A DNA stretch of 64,000 nucleotides, taken from Cryptomeria japonica (lineage: Eukaryota > Streptophyta > Pinopsida > Cupressales > Cupressaceae). How positions within the stretch are numbered: position 1 is the stretch's first letter; each line of letters opens with the position of its first letter. The notes beneath the pieces were generated by a model. That model was not told the origin of the DNA, ran no database searches, and was given only the letters and a program-made list of their open reading frames with translations. Of this stretch, positions 33,501-46,488 are shown piece after piece. The position numbers were made by a program, and so were the translations under genes. The DNA lies in contig NC_081407.1 in assembly GCF_030272615.1 (NCBI RefSeq), positions 269,130,575 to 269,194,574 on the forward strand. Direction: 5' to 3'.

Positions 33501-36265
33501 AAAGTAATTTGAAGAGAGGCAAGGTCCTACCCCATTGTGAAGTGGGGAGCCTACCTATACAGTGTTGGACTATGAGAATATATTCTCATGCTCCAGGCGA
33601 ATTTGTTTTACCCAAGTTAATTTCAGTCATAATTTTTTGACCGAAACCAATGCTGCCATGTAGGGGGCAACAATTTCAGGCAAATTTTAATTGTTTGAAC
33701 CTTTTTGAGAGAAAACGTTTTGCCCAAAAACATTTAGTTGTTTCCATTCCAAAATATTAATGCATACATTATTTAAGAAATGAAAACTCAAAATACTATA
33801 GACTAAATATATATATACAGAACTTCAATGTGATACAAATTTCTTTTGTAGCTAAGGGCGGCAAAATGCAAAAGTAAGGCCATTCAGTCATATCATGTTG
33901 GTCCCCAGATTTGATTACCTAGTATGGCAGAGATTATCCCAAAGCTTCAACAGGGGGCACCCCTTTAATTAATTTCCAGAGACATTGGACTTTTCTCACC
34001 ATACAGTTGTCTAGTAAGAGCATGAATGACAAGCTATTTGAGTTCTTAAAATTCAGAGTCCCTTAACAAGAAAACTGTATGTGTTACTTCCCAATATTCC
34101 CTCAAGTATAAAGTCTTTTAACAAAGGGACTCTATATGTTACTTCTCAATTTTGCCTCATGTATAAAACCTTATTAGTAGAATATATGCAGAAATTACAC
34201 ACCAGTGACTGACAAACTAGGAAATGCACATTTTGGCATGGAGAAGCAAGACAGACTAGAAAATGCACTTTTTGGCATGGAGAAGCAAGACAAACTAGGA
34301 AGTCCATATTTTGGCATGGAGAAGCAACCACATAATCAATGAGCAAGGGCAGCACACTGAAGATCAACCAATGAAATATATGATGCAGAAGAAGAAGACA
34401 GAGAAGAGATTTGCAGTCAAGCACAGAAGCTGTACCAGAAAATGATGCCTATTCTGACTGTCTTCAGAGCTACCAATAAGAGAGCTATCAGCCAGATAGA
34501 TTGGCAAAGAATTTAGCAAGTTGATTTGGTTGCATACAAACTCTCATCAAGAGAGCAAAGTAGAAATTTCGTCGAATAGTCTGCCACCAGAAAAATAAGA
34601 GAGCAGATGCTGAGTGATTTTTTAAGCTCATCGGGGAGGCCTAGGGTTTCCTCAGTAAGATAAAATATGTTACTCAAGTTCCCTACTTGACAAATATGCA
34701 ATGCATGTTATATTTCATACATCAAAAGCACATCTTGCTGAAAGAGCCCACAACGTCTTTCATATATCAATAGTAAATACTTATCTTATTTAATTGCCAC
34801 TTTGATTCTATCATTTTCGATGCAATGCAATTGTCAATAAATAGGGATAAGGAATCATTCATATCTTGTTGATCTAAGAAAGGAAAACAACCGGGTTCAT
34901 CACTAAAAGCATAAAAACACTGAACACATCTTACAAAAGAAATGCATACAGAGTTCATCAAATATTGTCAGTTTTGTGGAGACACCCAGGACAATGGCAA
35001 CTTTTAAGCACCAAATTTGGACATTGTTGTATGATAAGTGGCACTTTCCCCGCAGATGCCATGTCATGTTTGCATAATATGTACAATATGGTTTTGTGAT
35101 GGCGTTATGAGCAATTTAGCAATTGAAATTGGCAGATTCAAAGCAACATGCGCTTTAAGAAAATAAGAACAAGCCTGATAGCACAAGTTTTTTCAACGCT
35201 AGAAAGATTCATATAGCTTAAATAGATCAAATATATCCTTACCTGCCATTCGGATGTGTTGTGTGACCCACCTTTCATTGCAAAATTAAACCCTACCTTA
35301 AGTCTTCTTTTTAAGGAAAATTAGAACTAAAAATCAAAATAAGAAGTAAACTATGGGCACTTGAAATTAATAACACAGCCAACCAGCAAAGGCATGCATT
35401 TGTGATTAATCAATAGTTGACTCATTAAGAGATTTAGGTGTAACAAAAGGAGTGGAAGGTTAATAGCCAAAGCATATATAACATACTAATCCCAAAAGAA
35501 GGAAAAGAGAGAAAAAAGGAGATTCAGAACTCTCACATTCTAACTTGAATGGTATGAACAAGATTCTACATAAGGTAGGGATGCATTACAGACATGGAGT
35601 CAAGTTGAAGTTAGGCAATAGTGAAGAGAATGAGGTCGCAAATCGGCATTATTATTTTGTGAGGCGCCCCCTCCAAATCAGCAGTCACAATCTCCCAACA
35701 TGCATTGATTGTGTTAAGTTGGAATATATACACTCCTTACTAGAATTCATAGTATGCAAGTTTGTAATCATTTTCTTAAGCTGTATTTTATAGCCTAAAA
35801 GATCATTAAAGCTTAAATTTTCTTTTAAGTGTAATCTCACTAGAATCATTACAAATTGATAAGATTTGGTGCTGAACCATCCATTTTTCCACACCATAAC
35901 AATTAATCTTCTGTAACAAACCCAGATGTTAGCAATTCAATATTACAAGAGAATCAACTTTCTTCGTAAGGTGAAGGTATCTGAAAAAGTATGGCAAAGG
36001 TGTTAGGCTCACTTCAAAGTTTCCAAACAAAAGCATCCTACTAGCAACAAAGCATTCAGATTTCAAATTTAAAAATTAATACATAATAATAACTATTCTT
36101 AAGCCAAAGGAATACAGTCATTTGCAAACAGTATTCAAACACACTTAAAAAATGCAACAATCAATATGGATCACAACATATTCACACTTTTTCTGCTGGC
36201 AAACACAACCAAAGTAATAACACAAATAACATAGAAAACAGAAACCATAACAAAAAATCACTAAT
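30581..36265. other. AT-rich stretch, no complete gene
   Basis: A tiny PPR relic is readable at about 31765-31830 (ELFDRIPQRNVV). Three tandem copies of a unit of about 48 bp with TTTTGGCATGGAGAAGCAA lie at 34210-34330. Otherwise I see no ORF with domain-like sequence. The right part is the 3' flank of the gene that ends at 36266. Confidence 0.4.
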
Positions 36266-38141
36266 TCATTCCTCATCCACTTTCTTCTTCCTTTTCTTCT
36301 TTTTGCTTTTTTCCTTTTTAACTTTGATTCCTTTTCCATGCTTTTTCTTTGATTTTTTGAACTTGCTCTTTCCATCCGCATCACTTTGCATTCTTGAATG
36401 CCGTTTCCATTTTTCTTTGCTCTCTTTATTTCTAGAATTCTTACTATTAATTTTATCCGAAGCTGCAAGAGCAACATCAGTCCTGCTGGAAGATGGCATG
36501 CTTGGTCCAACAATACGCTGCTCCCAGTCCTCCTTTACTCGAACCTCTGAAGGCCCTGTCAAGGATGATTCCCCTGCAGAAGACATGAGGTAGGGACCTC
36601 GTTCATCCATCCGAGATCCTACAACTCCCCTACCTCGTTTGGCTCTGTGATTCACAACAATGTTTTCTTCAATCAGTTAAAATGAACATATCTCCAGTAA
36701 TGGCCAGAGTAACACTGAACATTCTTATGAAACAATCCTCTAAAAACAATCATTGTGAGAAGACATGCTACAGAGTACAGACCTTGACCGTAAGAAGGCT
36801 TCAATTTCTTCATCACATAGGCCTTCATTCCTAAGGCCACAATGATGCATTTGGCAGTCATGTGCTGAATCATCTGAATCTATTGCATTCTCACAAACCT
36901 TTTTCCTCTTAGCTGAATAGTATTGCTCGTCTTCAGAACTGTCTGACAAATCAGAAGAATGAGAAATTTCTGAGCTACTGAACTCCTTTTTGCAGCCCTT
37001 GACCTCTTTAGAACTTGAATACGCTTTACACTTTGAATCCTGCATCCTATGCTCTGAACTCTCGGATGGCATATTTTTCTGATATTTAAATGATTGGTTC
37101 TGATGCATTCGTCACTCAAGTTCCAATTCCTTTTCCCAAAGGCGCCACATTTCATTTACATCTGCCATGCGGTTAGCTGCAATTGCATACAAACAAATAT
37201 TGAAGACAAAGTTCAAACCAAAACCAAATTTGCTTTGATATAATGGAGCAAAAGAGAGTAGAAAATGCAAACAAATATCCAAGACAAAGTTCAAACCAAA
37301 ACCAAATTTCATTTGATATAATGGAGCAAAAGAGAGTAGAAAAAAATAAATAAAGCATTGAGCTCGAAAAGCGTTATAAAATAGTACCTGAGAAATATAA
37401 GCAAGGTAATTCACTAACAAATCTTGCATTTATACACCATCAAACAACTTTTGGTTAAGTTATAGTCCCTTGATAAACTCAAAACAGTACTGCAGAAAAA
37501 GGAGATCAAACAAGCAACCTCGTTATATTTTCTTCTTCTTTTCACCCACTTATAGCCAACTTACGAAGAAAAGGGAACCTTAAGGATATAGTGAAATGTT
37601 ATAAGAGGGTTCAAAAGGTAGACACACTGACACAGTTTGCAAATAAAACAAAGTTACGTAATCATCTGAAAACTGGACTTTATCTTGGTTCATAGTTCTG
37701 AATAATACAATTAGATCTGGTCAAAGACATATTATGCAACTAAGTTACTAATGATAGCTATGGAGAAAATAAAGTGCTTCAGTACAAGAAAGTGGATGCA
37801 TATGGGTAAGAAGAATTATAGAGACAAAACCATGTCATAATTGAAAAATGGATTTATACTAACAGAAACAAAAAAAGGGTCTTTAATCAACATGAAACTG
37901 CTGCTCATACAATGGCAGACAAATACTCAAAACACAGCCATCCTTAAGGGCATCAGGTGAATGATGACAAACCTTGTTGGACACCACACACTGTTGCAGT
38001 TAGAAACTGTGAATTGGGTCGTCCTCGAACCTTTGGTTTGGCTAGATAAGCATGCACACCTTCTTTATCAGCTTGTAGTCGTAACATTTTTGCTTCCTCC
38101 ATGATCGATGCTGCTAACTGTCTCTCAGTGTCAGGGTCCAT
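36266..38141 (-). CDS. Conserved plant gene, lysine-rich probably nuclear protein, with an in-frame TGA
   Basis: Exons are 38141-37973, 37184-36782 and 36643-36266; joins are in frame with GT/AG borders (CAACAAG|GTTTG ... GCAG|CTAACC; TCAAG|GTCTG ... CACAG|AGCC). The protein starts MDPDTERQLAASIMEEAKML and continues YLAKPKVRGRPNSQFLTATV, then NRMADVNEMWRLWEKELELE, a serine-rich acidic middle, DEEIEAFLRSRAKRGRGVVG and GSRMDERGPYL, and ends in a dense lysine tail (nuclear-localisation-like). I recognise this layout as a conserved plant protein family but know no function or symbol. One TGA at 37114-37112 interrupts exon 2 between ELELE and RMHQNQ. Everything after it looks conserved, so it is a recent nonsense change, a sequence error or a young pseudogene. 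Confidence 0.65.
37186..37345. repeat. Tandem duplication in intron 1
   Basis: Two adjacent copies of about 78 bp share AAGACAAAGTTCAAACCAAA and TTTGATATAATGGAGCAAAA. They lie immediately upstream (in transcript terms) of exon 2 and separate the likely branch-point region from most of the intron. Confidence 0.7.
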
Positions 38142-39359
38142 AATGCATGCAAATGTAGTGTCTATACAAAAAGCTTCAGGTAATTTTAAAGATAAAGATC
38201 CATTTATCCTTTATGACTACCATTGCCACAGTTTCTCCACAAAAGGATCCTGCTTCAATTGAACCATCCAAATCAGTCTCAAAACTTTAGATAAAAAACC
38301 ACACTACTTAAGTCATATAAACTTATAAAGACTGGAAGTTCTTTATTTCTACAAAGAAAATCCAAGAAACAAGATTCACTTGCCAAGGGCAAGGTAATTA
38401 TGTTCACAATTTCACTCATGCTCGTGAATATACATAAGCATGTCTAATAATAAGTTCTCCACTAAATATTTGATTTATTAAGTTTATCAAGCACACAAAA
38501 GAGGGAGATTCATCCCTATCATTTTCACTCATCCTCTAGCACACAAATGCATGCACAGATAGAGGAAAGCAGATATAAACTTTAAGTTCTATTACCATTG
38601 GTATGGAATAGCATTCCTATTGTAAGAACAAGACAGAGAATATGAGATTTCAAAAGCAAGGAAGAATGCCACATGTTGCAATAGTTTTTACCTCAGCAAA
38701 GTAAAAATAAGCAGCAAAAAAACAACAATAGAATTGTGGCCTTACAAAACATTCCTGATTGAAAGTGAATGCCATTACTCCAACAAAGAGCACTAAAACT
38801 TACAAATGACATTAAAACACCACCTTGCAATTAAGATTAGAATCCAATCCCTCGGTCACCAACAACATTGATCACCAGCTCAAAGTTCACAAAAAAAAAC
38901 CAGAGCCACTCGATCTTAGAAAACTCTCTGCAGTAAGGCAGCTCAATGTCCCAGCAAAGATGTGGCAAGTTGCAACGTTTTTGTGTAACAAATATGGGTT
39001 GCATTTGAGAGAATCCCAAATTTAATGTGCCATGTCCATGCACAATCAAGGTTTGCAACTTCAACTTACCATATTCTATGAATCTATCTTAAACACAGCT
39101 CACAACCCTAAACAAGATGTACATAAAAAATGAATCTGCATTTTCAAAACCCTGTTAAGTTCAATAAGTACAGCTCAAGAATTTGTTAAAAAACTCATCA
39201 CAGAAATATAAACATTATTGAAATAAACTAGAATAAACTCATATCCAGTAGTCTAAAATAAGAAATAAGGAGGAAAAGAAAATGAATTTTTTAAATTAGA
39301 ATTGGTGAAGCTCAAAGCACAAATGTGGGTCCTATTGACATGTTTTTTATGACAGAGCC
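38142..39359. other. Upstream flank of the host gene, nothing else supported
   Basis: On the minus strand, TTGTATAG just before ACACTACATT (near 38160) could be a splice acceptor of a 5' UTR intron. I see no upstream exon or promoter that I can support. Confidence 0.3.
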
Positions 39360-41216
39360 TAACACAGAATAAAGTTACCAACGGTCACCTTACTCCGTCT
39401 TGATCAAAGTGAGATTGTAAGCTAAGATTGCGAGAAGTTAAAACAATTGACTCCAAGGTTCCTTCATGCAACGGGCGTGCCTTAGTTGACTAATGTGATA
39501 TACCGGTAATCCAAGGGGCCTTACATACACTCAAAGAAGATTAGACAATTTTGCAACTTCAAGGAATTTAATTCGTGAATGATTTATCTATGGGAGCTCT
39601 TTTTTTTAATTTTTGGGTTTAAAATTTGCAGAAAGTAAATAGGGAAGGGTTTAGAAAGCTAGGCTAACTTAATCTAGAGCCAAGAACAAGGAGACAAGGA
39701 TTGCTCAAGTGAGATCAAACCACACTGTGCTTCGCCACAAGGAGACAACTACCTAGAGGCAATGCAATCTTCAAAGGCTATGCAAAATATTTTCAGAACA
39801 CTAAAGAACACCATCAACGAACACTGTTCACCCGATGATCAAAGTTAAGTTTCCACGTAGAAAAAGCTCAGACTAACCTTCCACAGTTAATAACAATCAG
39901 CTACCAACCAAAGGTATGAGCAAGGGTCTACACTATAAACAATCTCATCAAATTTTGTTCGTCTAACAACTTTAAAGCAAATCTAATCTAAGTGACGAGA
40001 GTGAGACCATGCAAATCATAAAACAACACAAGAATACACAAACAAATTGAACAATGTATTAAGTTAACTGCTTCAAAACTTATAGCAACAATCTCAAAAT
40101 CAATCTCTCCTCCCTTACAAATGAGGGGGTCACCCCTTTATATAGGCTTCATGCCAAGTCTACATGCAAACCCTAATTAGGGTTTTCCCCCAAAAAAATC
40201 CCCACACATGATCTACAATAAATGCCCATGAAACCCATATACAATTAATTTTTAAATGCCCACATTGTCATCCATTTGTGCATTAAATGCACCACTTTCA
40301 TCAAATTAACCCATATGCAATGAATATCAGCCATGCAAAATCGTCCAGGATGTTTTAAATGTTCCACCATCTTTACCTGTGACGGCTACATGCGAAGGAA
40401 TCTGCCATAATGTCATAAATGTGGAGTGGTTATTAATTAATAGGTTCTGCCCCTGTATCTGCGCTGGTTGCTTCCCGGTCAATTCAATATGCTACTGGTG
40501 ATTCTCGATATGTAAGGTCGTCGTTTCGATCGTTCAATTTCTCACTTTATGGAGTTGATTGTTCCCTACCACGCCTTTTTCTTGCTGTTGTCTGTGCTTC
40601 CGTCCCAATCTATGACTCTGCCTCTCGATCCGGAGAGGATGCGATAAATCCTGCTATGGGCAATGATCCTTAAACCATAGGCTCTGCATACGGCCCTAGA
40701 ACGGGAGAAACTCCAAATGGTGGTTATTGAACTGGATCAACAAGTTACTCTCGAACGGGCCCTGCAATAAGCTATGACTCTGTGGAATGAACTCCAACTC
40801 CTGCTCCCTATGTCCTTGCAAATGAAACTTAAGGTGGAACTGCTTCTTGCTTTGTTGCTGAGTAAACTTAAACTACTGCTACCTCTGCTACTGGTTTGAC
40901 TCAAATTCTTTGGTGCTGCTTTATCATCCGTCCTCGCCACGAGTTCCGCTGCTGCTTATACGGATGCCGGTTAAACTCCAACTGGTGCCCATGGAATTGT
41001 AGGGGCTCAATCAACAGGTGCTGATTCAACTGAAACTGGGTCTGCTCCTCTCTTTACGCCCTCCACCTTAGCCGTTGCTTCCTCTTAGCGGGTGAAACTG
41101 GAACTTAGCCAACTTGCCTTTCTAAATTTCCCTTTAGAATAGTAGGGCTCCGCCTCCTACTCGGATGCTACTTCCACTGATGATGGGCCTGGGACCCACC
41201 CCGTCACAAGCCTATC
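39360..41216 (-). repeat. Possible LTR, minus orientation
   Basis: On the minus strand TGTGACGGGGTGGGTCCCAG starts near 41212, a GC-richer stretch follows, and CCTATATAAAGGGGTGACCC at about 40150-40130 forms a good TATA box with a leader. It lies downstream of the decayed coiled-coil ORF at 41.3-43.4 kb and could be that element's 3' LTR. The end is undefined, no polypurine tract is obvious and no partner LTR was found. Confidence 0.3.
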
Positions 41217-41339
41217 GTAGCAGAGTGAATCATAGCGACGAATATTAACGAATCGAACGTATGGGATGGTTTGCCAGCGCACTGAGGAGACTGTGACTCA
41301 CAAGGACATCACGTGGCCTTTGTCACCGTTCGTAGAGAT

Positions 41340-43391
41340 AACTAACCACCCGACGACGGTCTTTCCGTTTTACATGCAAAAGATGCTCCATTAATTCTGC
41401 ATGCGTTGACCCAGCTGCCACTTGGTCAAAATATTCCAGCAATAAGTACGCCACTATGCCACTTAGTCAAAAGATCCTCATCCAAAAATGGACGACCACT
41501 ATCTCACTCATTTATGGCATACACAATGAATTTGGTGATGACGGCTTCTAATTCTCCTACGGAAACACTTGGTATACTTTCTATCTAGAACGCCATCAAA
41601 GTAATTTCTTCTTCGCTCTTGGATAGAAAAATTTCTCACTCTGCCACCATTTCCTATGTCCTCCACATAGTGCTTGAAAAGAAAGAAACATTTTCAAAGT
41701 GGGCTTTGGAAAACGATCCCACAAAAAAGAACTCATGCAATTGAGTCCTTAGGAAATTCACAATCACTCCACCCTCATCCAACCTTTTTGCAAACAAGCC
41801 TCAACTACGTTGATGATTTCTTCTTGCACTCTCTTGATTGAGTTTTTCAACACTAAAGACTCCATGTTGAATCTCTCAAAGGCCCCTTCCGATGCAGATG
41901 GCACAAAACCACTGCAAGAAGTCTTAAATTTCATTTTCCTGAATCACCTTCCCATCAATCAGCATTTGCTTCGGAACTTTCATTAGGGCTTTGAGTCGCG
42001 GAATGGTCAAATACTGATAAATGTGAACATCTTCCCATAGACCATCCGCCACCTCTATCCTATTCAAAAGGGCAACAAGTCTGGAATGGAGATGAGCTAA
42101 GTCCTCAATAAATTTCTCAACCGCAGCAAAGATGTCCTCCACCCATTCCTTGGCATCTTGTGCTACTTTCCTGATTGTTTTAGCATTATCAATGAACTCT
42201 TTAGGGAGAGGAGGAACAAATGATGGATCTGCTTCCTTGAGCGAATGTTTGAAGCTTTTGACATATTCGCACAAGGCCTTGTTTTCACTTTTCAGCCTTC
42301 TACATTTTTTCTTCATTTTCAGCATCTTCTCTCTCATGGCCAAGGAAGATCCTTCAAAATCTTCCACAGCCTGCATCATGGAAGCATGCCCTAAATCAAT
42401 TTCTCTGATCACATAATCACTTGGCGCAATTTCTTCTTTGCTGGCTAATCTATTCTTTTCAAAAGTTCTTCCAATTCCCGTGCTGGATCAATTTCCTTTT
42501 CTGGTTCCTTCCTCAACCTATCCTTCAACCAATTAGAAGTGGTAATTGATTGATCCTCAATTTCCATTTGCACATGAAATTGTGAAACATCTTCCATCTC
42601 CCCAAGGATGGCTTCTACAAAACTATCCTGGCGTGACTCTTCTGGATGAGAGGAAAGTTCTTGCCTTTGCACCCTTGGCTGATTTGGCCTGTGTCAAGCA
42701 CTGATTTTGAGAACATCTTGTGCCGAAGCGTTGTCAAGAAGATTGCCCTGCGGCGGATTTGCTGGATTTTCTTGTGTAAACATTTCCACCTCCCGCACAT
42801 TGGAAGAGCTAGCCGACGATTGAATCCCTTCCAATCTTACCCTTTTCTGCGGTGGTTCTTCTTGCTGGACATCTTGCTGAATTTCTTTTTTCTTATTGTT
42901 CTGGGCCTCTTTGGAGCACTCTTTGCTTTACTAGGCTCAGCTTCCTTGTGTTGAACTTCCCCTTCCTCAGCATGGGCTTGTGAAGATCCCCCCGTGGCCT
43001 CACTGTGGGAATCCAGACTTCACATTAACTAGTAACTCAAGTGGACATTTTTATCCTTCAATGCCTTCAGATGTCGATCAACCCACTACCTGGTGAACTT
43101 CAAAACCGCCCTAGCTAAAATGTCTAAATCATCTACCTCGGGTTCTAACCAATCCGGCAACTAGATGGGCCGGTCCTTAACCTTTCCAAACTCTGGCTGC
43201 ACAACATTTGTATCCTCTTTCACCTGATCCAGCACTTGAATTATTTCACCTATTCTGATTGTGTCAAGGGGTAGCTTGGAAAACATCTTCTTCCTGACCT
43301 CAAGATCATCCTTGGCACCTACCCAATAATCTTCTAGGTGAAACTTGTGCACAAATTTTAATCCAGCAACTTTCCTAATTTGATGAAACAT
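41340..43391 (-). pseudogene. Decayed coiled-coil retroelement ORF
   Basis: Minus-strand pieces in order: 43391-43161 (FHLEDYWVGAKDDLEVRKKM, LPLDTIRIGEIIQVLD), a stretch through TAG continuing LPDWLEPEVDDLDILARAV, a basic low-complexity part (KSAPKRPRTIRKKKF), 42672-42445 (acidic), 42412-41924 (coiled coil: REKMLKMKKKCRRLKSENKA) and broken remains to about 41340. Stops such as TAG for CAG fit C-to-T decay. The layout resembles large unannotated ORFs repeated in plant genomes. I do not recognise a function and see no enzyme motif. Confidence 0.45.
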
Positions 43392-43539
43392 GTAATTGGC
43401 ATTTAAGGAATTAAGAACACTAAATTAAAATTTGAAATAAGATTTCAACGACTTCCATGACGAGGGGTATGAATGAAATTTCTTGAATGAGATGTATTTG
43501 GTGGCAGCATTGGGTGATCTAGAAGAGGTAAAAGTTGAG

Positions 43540-44330
43540 AATTGTAGCATTGGTTTATGATTTTATTATTATTAGTGTTTGGTTAGGTTTATGGTTTTAT
43601 TAGGGTTAAGGTTTGATTATGATTAGGATTATAGTTTGATTAGGGTTATGATTAGGTTTAGAGTTTGATTATGGTTGGTTTTATGGTTTGATTATGATCA
43701 TGATTAATTATAGGGTTATAGTTAATTTTAGGGCTAGGTAATGGTTAGGTTTTAATTATGGTAAGATTTGATTATAATTAGGGTTCAATTAGGTCTAGAT
43801 TCTAAGGGATATTGTCAAGATTAGGGTTTAATTATGGTTAGGGTTAGTATTAAGTTTTAGTTATGGTTTGAAGTAAGGGTTAGAATAAGGTTTAATTGTG
43901 GTTAGGGTTAGGGTTTGAGTTAAATTAACGTTAAGATCAAATTTCATTACAAATAGAGTTCAACTTGTAGTTAGGGCTTAATTGCAGGGTTATAGTTACA
44001 TTTAAGGTTCTAGAGGTTATGATAAGGTTTCAATTATGGTATTTTCGGTTATAATTAGGCTTCAATTAGGTATAGATTAGGGATATTCTCATGGTTAGGG
44101 TTTGACTATGATAATAGTTTAATGATAGTTGGGGTACTATTAGATTTCATTTTGGGTTAGAATTAGGGTTAGGATTTGGACTATAATTCAATTAGGGTAA
44201 GAGTTTAATTGTGGTTTGATTATGATTAAGGTTTGGTACAGTTATGGTTTTAATTATGGTTATATTGGGATTCAATTAGAGTTTTAGAATAGTGGAAATG
44301 GTTATGATTAGGGTCTGATTAGAAAATAAT
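43540..44330 (+). repeat. Degenerate interstitial telomere-like repeat
   Basis: About 0.8 kb is dominated by GGTTAGGGTTT, ATTAGGGTTA and GATTATGGTT words. These look like diverged descendants of the plant telomere heptamer TTTAGGG, on the plus strand. No long perfect run remains. It has no coding content. Confidence 0.55.
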
Positions 44331-44989
44331 AAATGTCAATGGCCCTTATATTTTAGAATTGAGTAATCCTAGATTTGTTTTAAAATAATCGAATTAATTT
44401 ATATTTTGAAAAAAAATAAAATTAAAAAACAAAAACACTTTCAAAGAAAGCAATGCTATAAAAAAATATTTATTTGTTAATTTAAAAAATTGTGAATAGT
44501 TTGAAACATTTAATACAAATTTGAATAATAAATAAAATATTATATCATACATTAGTATTTTTTTAATCTTTCAAACTTTCTAAAAATAAAATATAGTACT
44601 AATATATCATGCTCTATGCCTTATGATAGTTTCAATTGTATACAATGCTTGTATTCAACTCAAAGCATATGGGGGTGCCCATGGCATGGGTTGTTATGTC
44701 CAGGTCATGTGCATGTATCATATTGCATATTGGATGTGCATTCTTCTCCAATGAGTTCACATGAAGAATATTGAGTGGAGTCTAAACGCATTCATTTGTC
44801 ATTCAACCCTTGCATTTTTTGTTAATATTTCAATACATCCCCTAAAAGAAAATTAAATATTGAGTAAATATATTCATGATACAAAGAAGTGTTTCAGTTT
44901 GATATATATCTATGCTCTTGGCATGTTGGATGTGTGTGGCTGAAGAATTTGATTGGAAAGGTCAAAGAGAATGCAGTTAGATGAGAGAT
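44331..44989. other. AT-rich spacer, nothing supported
   Basis: AT-rich sequence between the telomere-like block and the MULE-type remnant. No ORF or repeat stands out. Confidence 0.4.
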
Positions 44990-46336
44990 AAATGATAGAA
45001 TTGGATTTATCATACACCATTCAATGGATGAGGGTTCTATAAACAATGAGATTCATAGATTTATTGAAGACTTTAAATATACATAACACTCATTCTTTGA
45101 ATATTTTAAGGGATGATGGTCTAATAGATTGAGTATGTGAGCTAGATGTTTCCATGCATTAAAGCATGCAGGACAAGAGACAAATGGTGCCATAGAGTCT
45201 TACCACTCACACTTACAGAGACGTTTCTTAAAAACAATCAAGCATGCTACAAGTCATTTTGTTGATTGGTTGGTATATCAGCTAACGACACATGTTTATA
45301 TCTATTACTGGTGGGTGAAAGTCAACAAGAAACATGGTTTTTATAGGAGCTTTCATATTGAGAAGATTGAAAACATATCTTGGGTTTGAGCATTAAAAAT
45401 TAGGGATGACCATGTTACATTCAAAGACATAGATGATCCCATAGCATGGGTGACAAGTGAAAGCAATCCTTATTTTTGATATGAGGTGAATAGCTCCTCA
45501 CCTAGTCTATCAATGTTCTCTTGCAACTTTTCAATAAAAGGATACATGTGCAAGCATGTGATGAAGGTGAAATTAATGAGGGAGAGACAAAGACAACATC
45601 TATCTAACAACTTGCATGTAGACCTTGATAATGTTGCTAGTACAATTGGTTCCATAGAAGAAGGATGACCCATCAATGTCTCTAATCATCTGGTACTTCA
45701 AGAGTCAAGACAAACATTGTTTATTTTATTTTATTGCTATATCATTCTTTGCAAACTATGTGTTTTAAATGTGTTGCAATGATAATGTAGGTAATTAATG
45801 AATTTGATGGGATTATTGATAATGAAAATTGTCAACTCTTGGAGGATAATTCTATACATACAGAGGTGAATTTATAAGTACATTTTTATTATTTTGGTTC
45901 TTGTTAATTTTATTATATTATATATAAAATATGTCTATATCTTTTTTGTAGGGCATTGGCAATAAAGATGAACATGCAATGACATAAATGCAGTTATAAA
46001 TAACACAAGAGTTGCACAAGTTGCAGGGAATTTTGCCCCACATAGCTGATTTGGCAACACTTAAATTTCATTTATAAGCATTTAGGGGACTTGTCAAACA
46101 AGGTGAAGAGTAGACATGTCTCATACCAACTTGGATTAGACCATCCAAGTGTGTATCAATTTCACCATATAGAAGATGTATTTGGTCACACCGTTCATCA
46201 ACTAAGAGACTTGATTGAGTGTAAGAATGTGAGGAGAAGGTTGAGTATCTCCAATAAAATACCTATATTTCCATTGATGCCACAAAATATCAAGCATCAA
46301 AATTGGTTTGATGATGTTGACAGGGAAAATGAATGA
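44990..46336 (+). pseudogene. MULE-type transposase remnant with SWIM-like zinc finger
   Basis: Plus-strand translation gives NGAIESYHSHLQRRFLKTIK, VDWLVYQLTTHVYIYYWW, then a SWIM-like CNFSIKGYMCKHVMKV (C-x8-C-x-H visible; the first Cys of the usual CxC is Phe). A later piece at 46091-46336 (YQFHHIEDVFGHTVHQLRDL) is probably the C-terminal region. Stops sit at WV*AL and YF*YEV, explained by CGA to TGA and TGG to TGA. The catalytic core and terminal repeats are not seen. The gypsy LTR at 46489 lies just downstream, so the gypsy element may have inserted into this older element. Confidence 0.5.
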
Positions 46337-46488
46337 GAAAAACACCAAATTTAGTACAATGAACATATTTTTGATATGGTTGATAACATGCATAGTTTGA
46401 AATCGTCCAAGATACTATTGCAAGCACACAAGATTTTATTTATTTTGGTTGCGTACTACAAGACATTTTTAGACTTTGGAATGCTATT

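Noticed and set aside
35545-35897. Short ORFs on both strands near 35.6 kb
   Set aside because: They overlap each other, have no domain-like sequence and no splice or promoter context.
40440-41120. Plus-strand protein-like stretch rich in S, T and Y
   Set aside because: It has many stops in every frame and overlaps the LTR-like sequence, so I do not call a gene.
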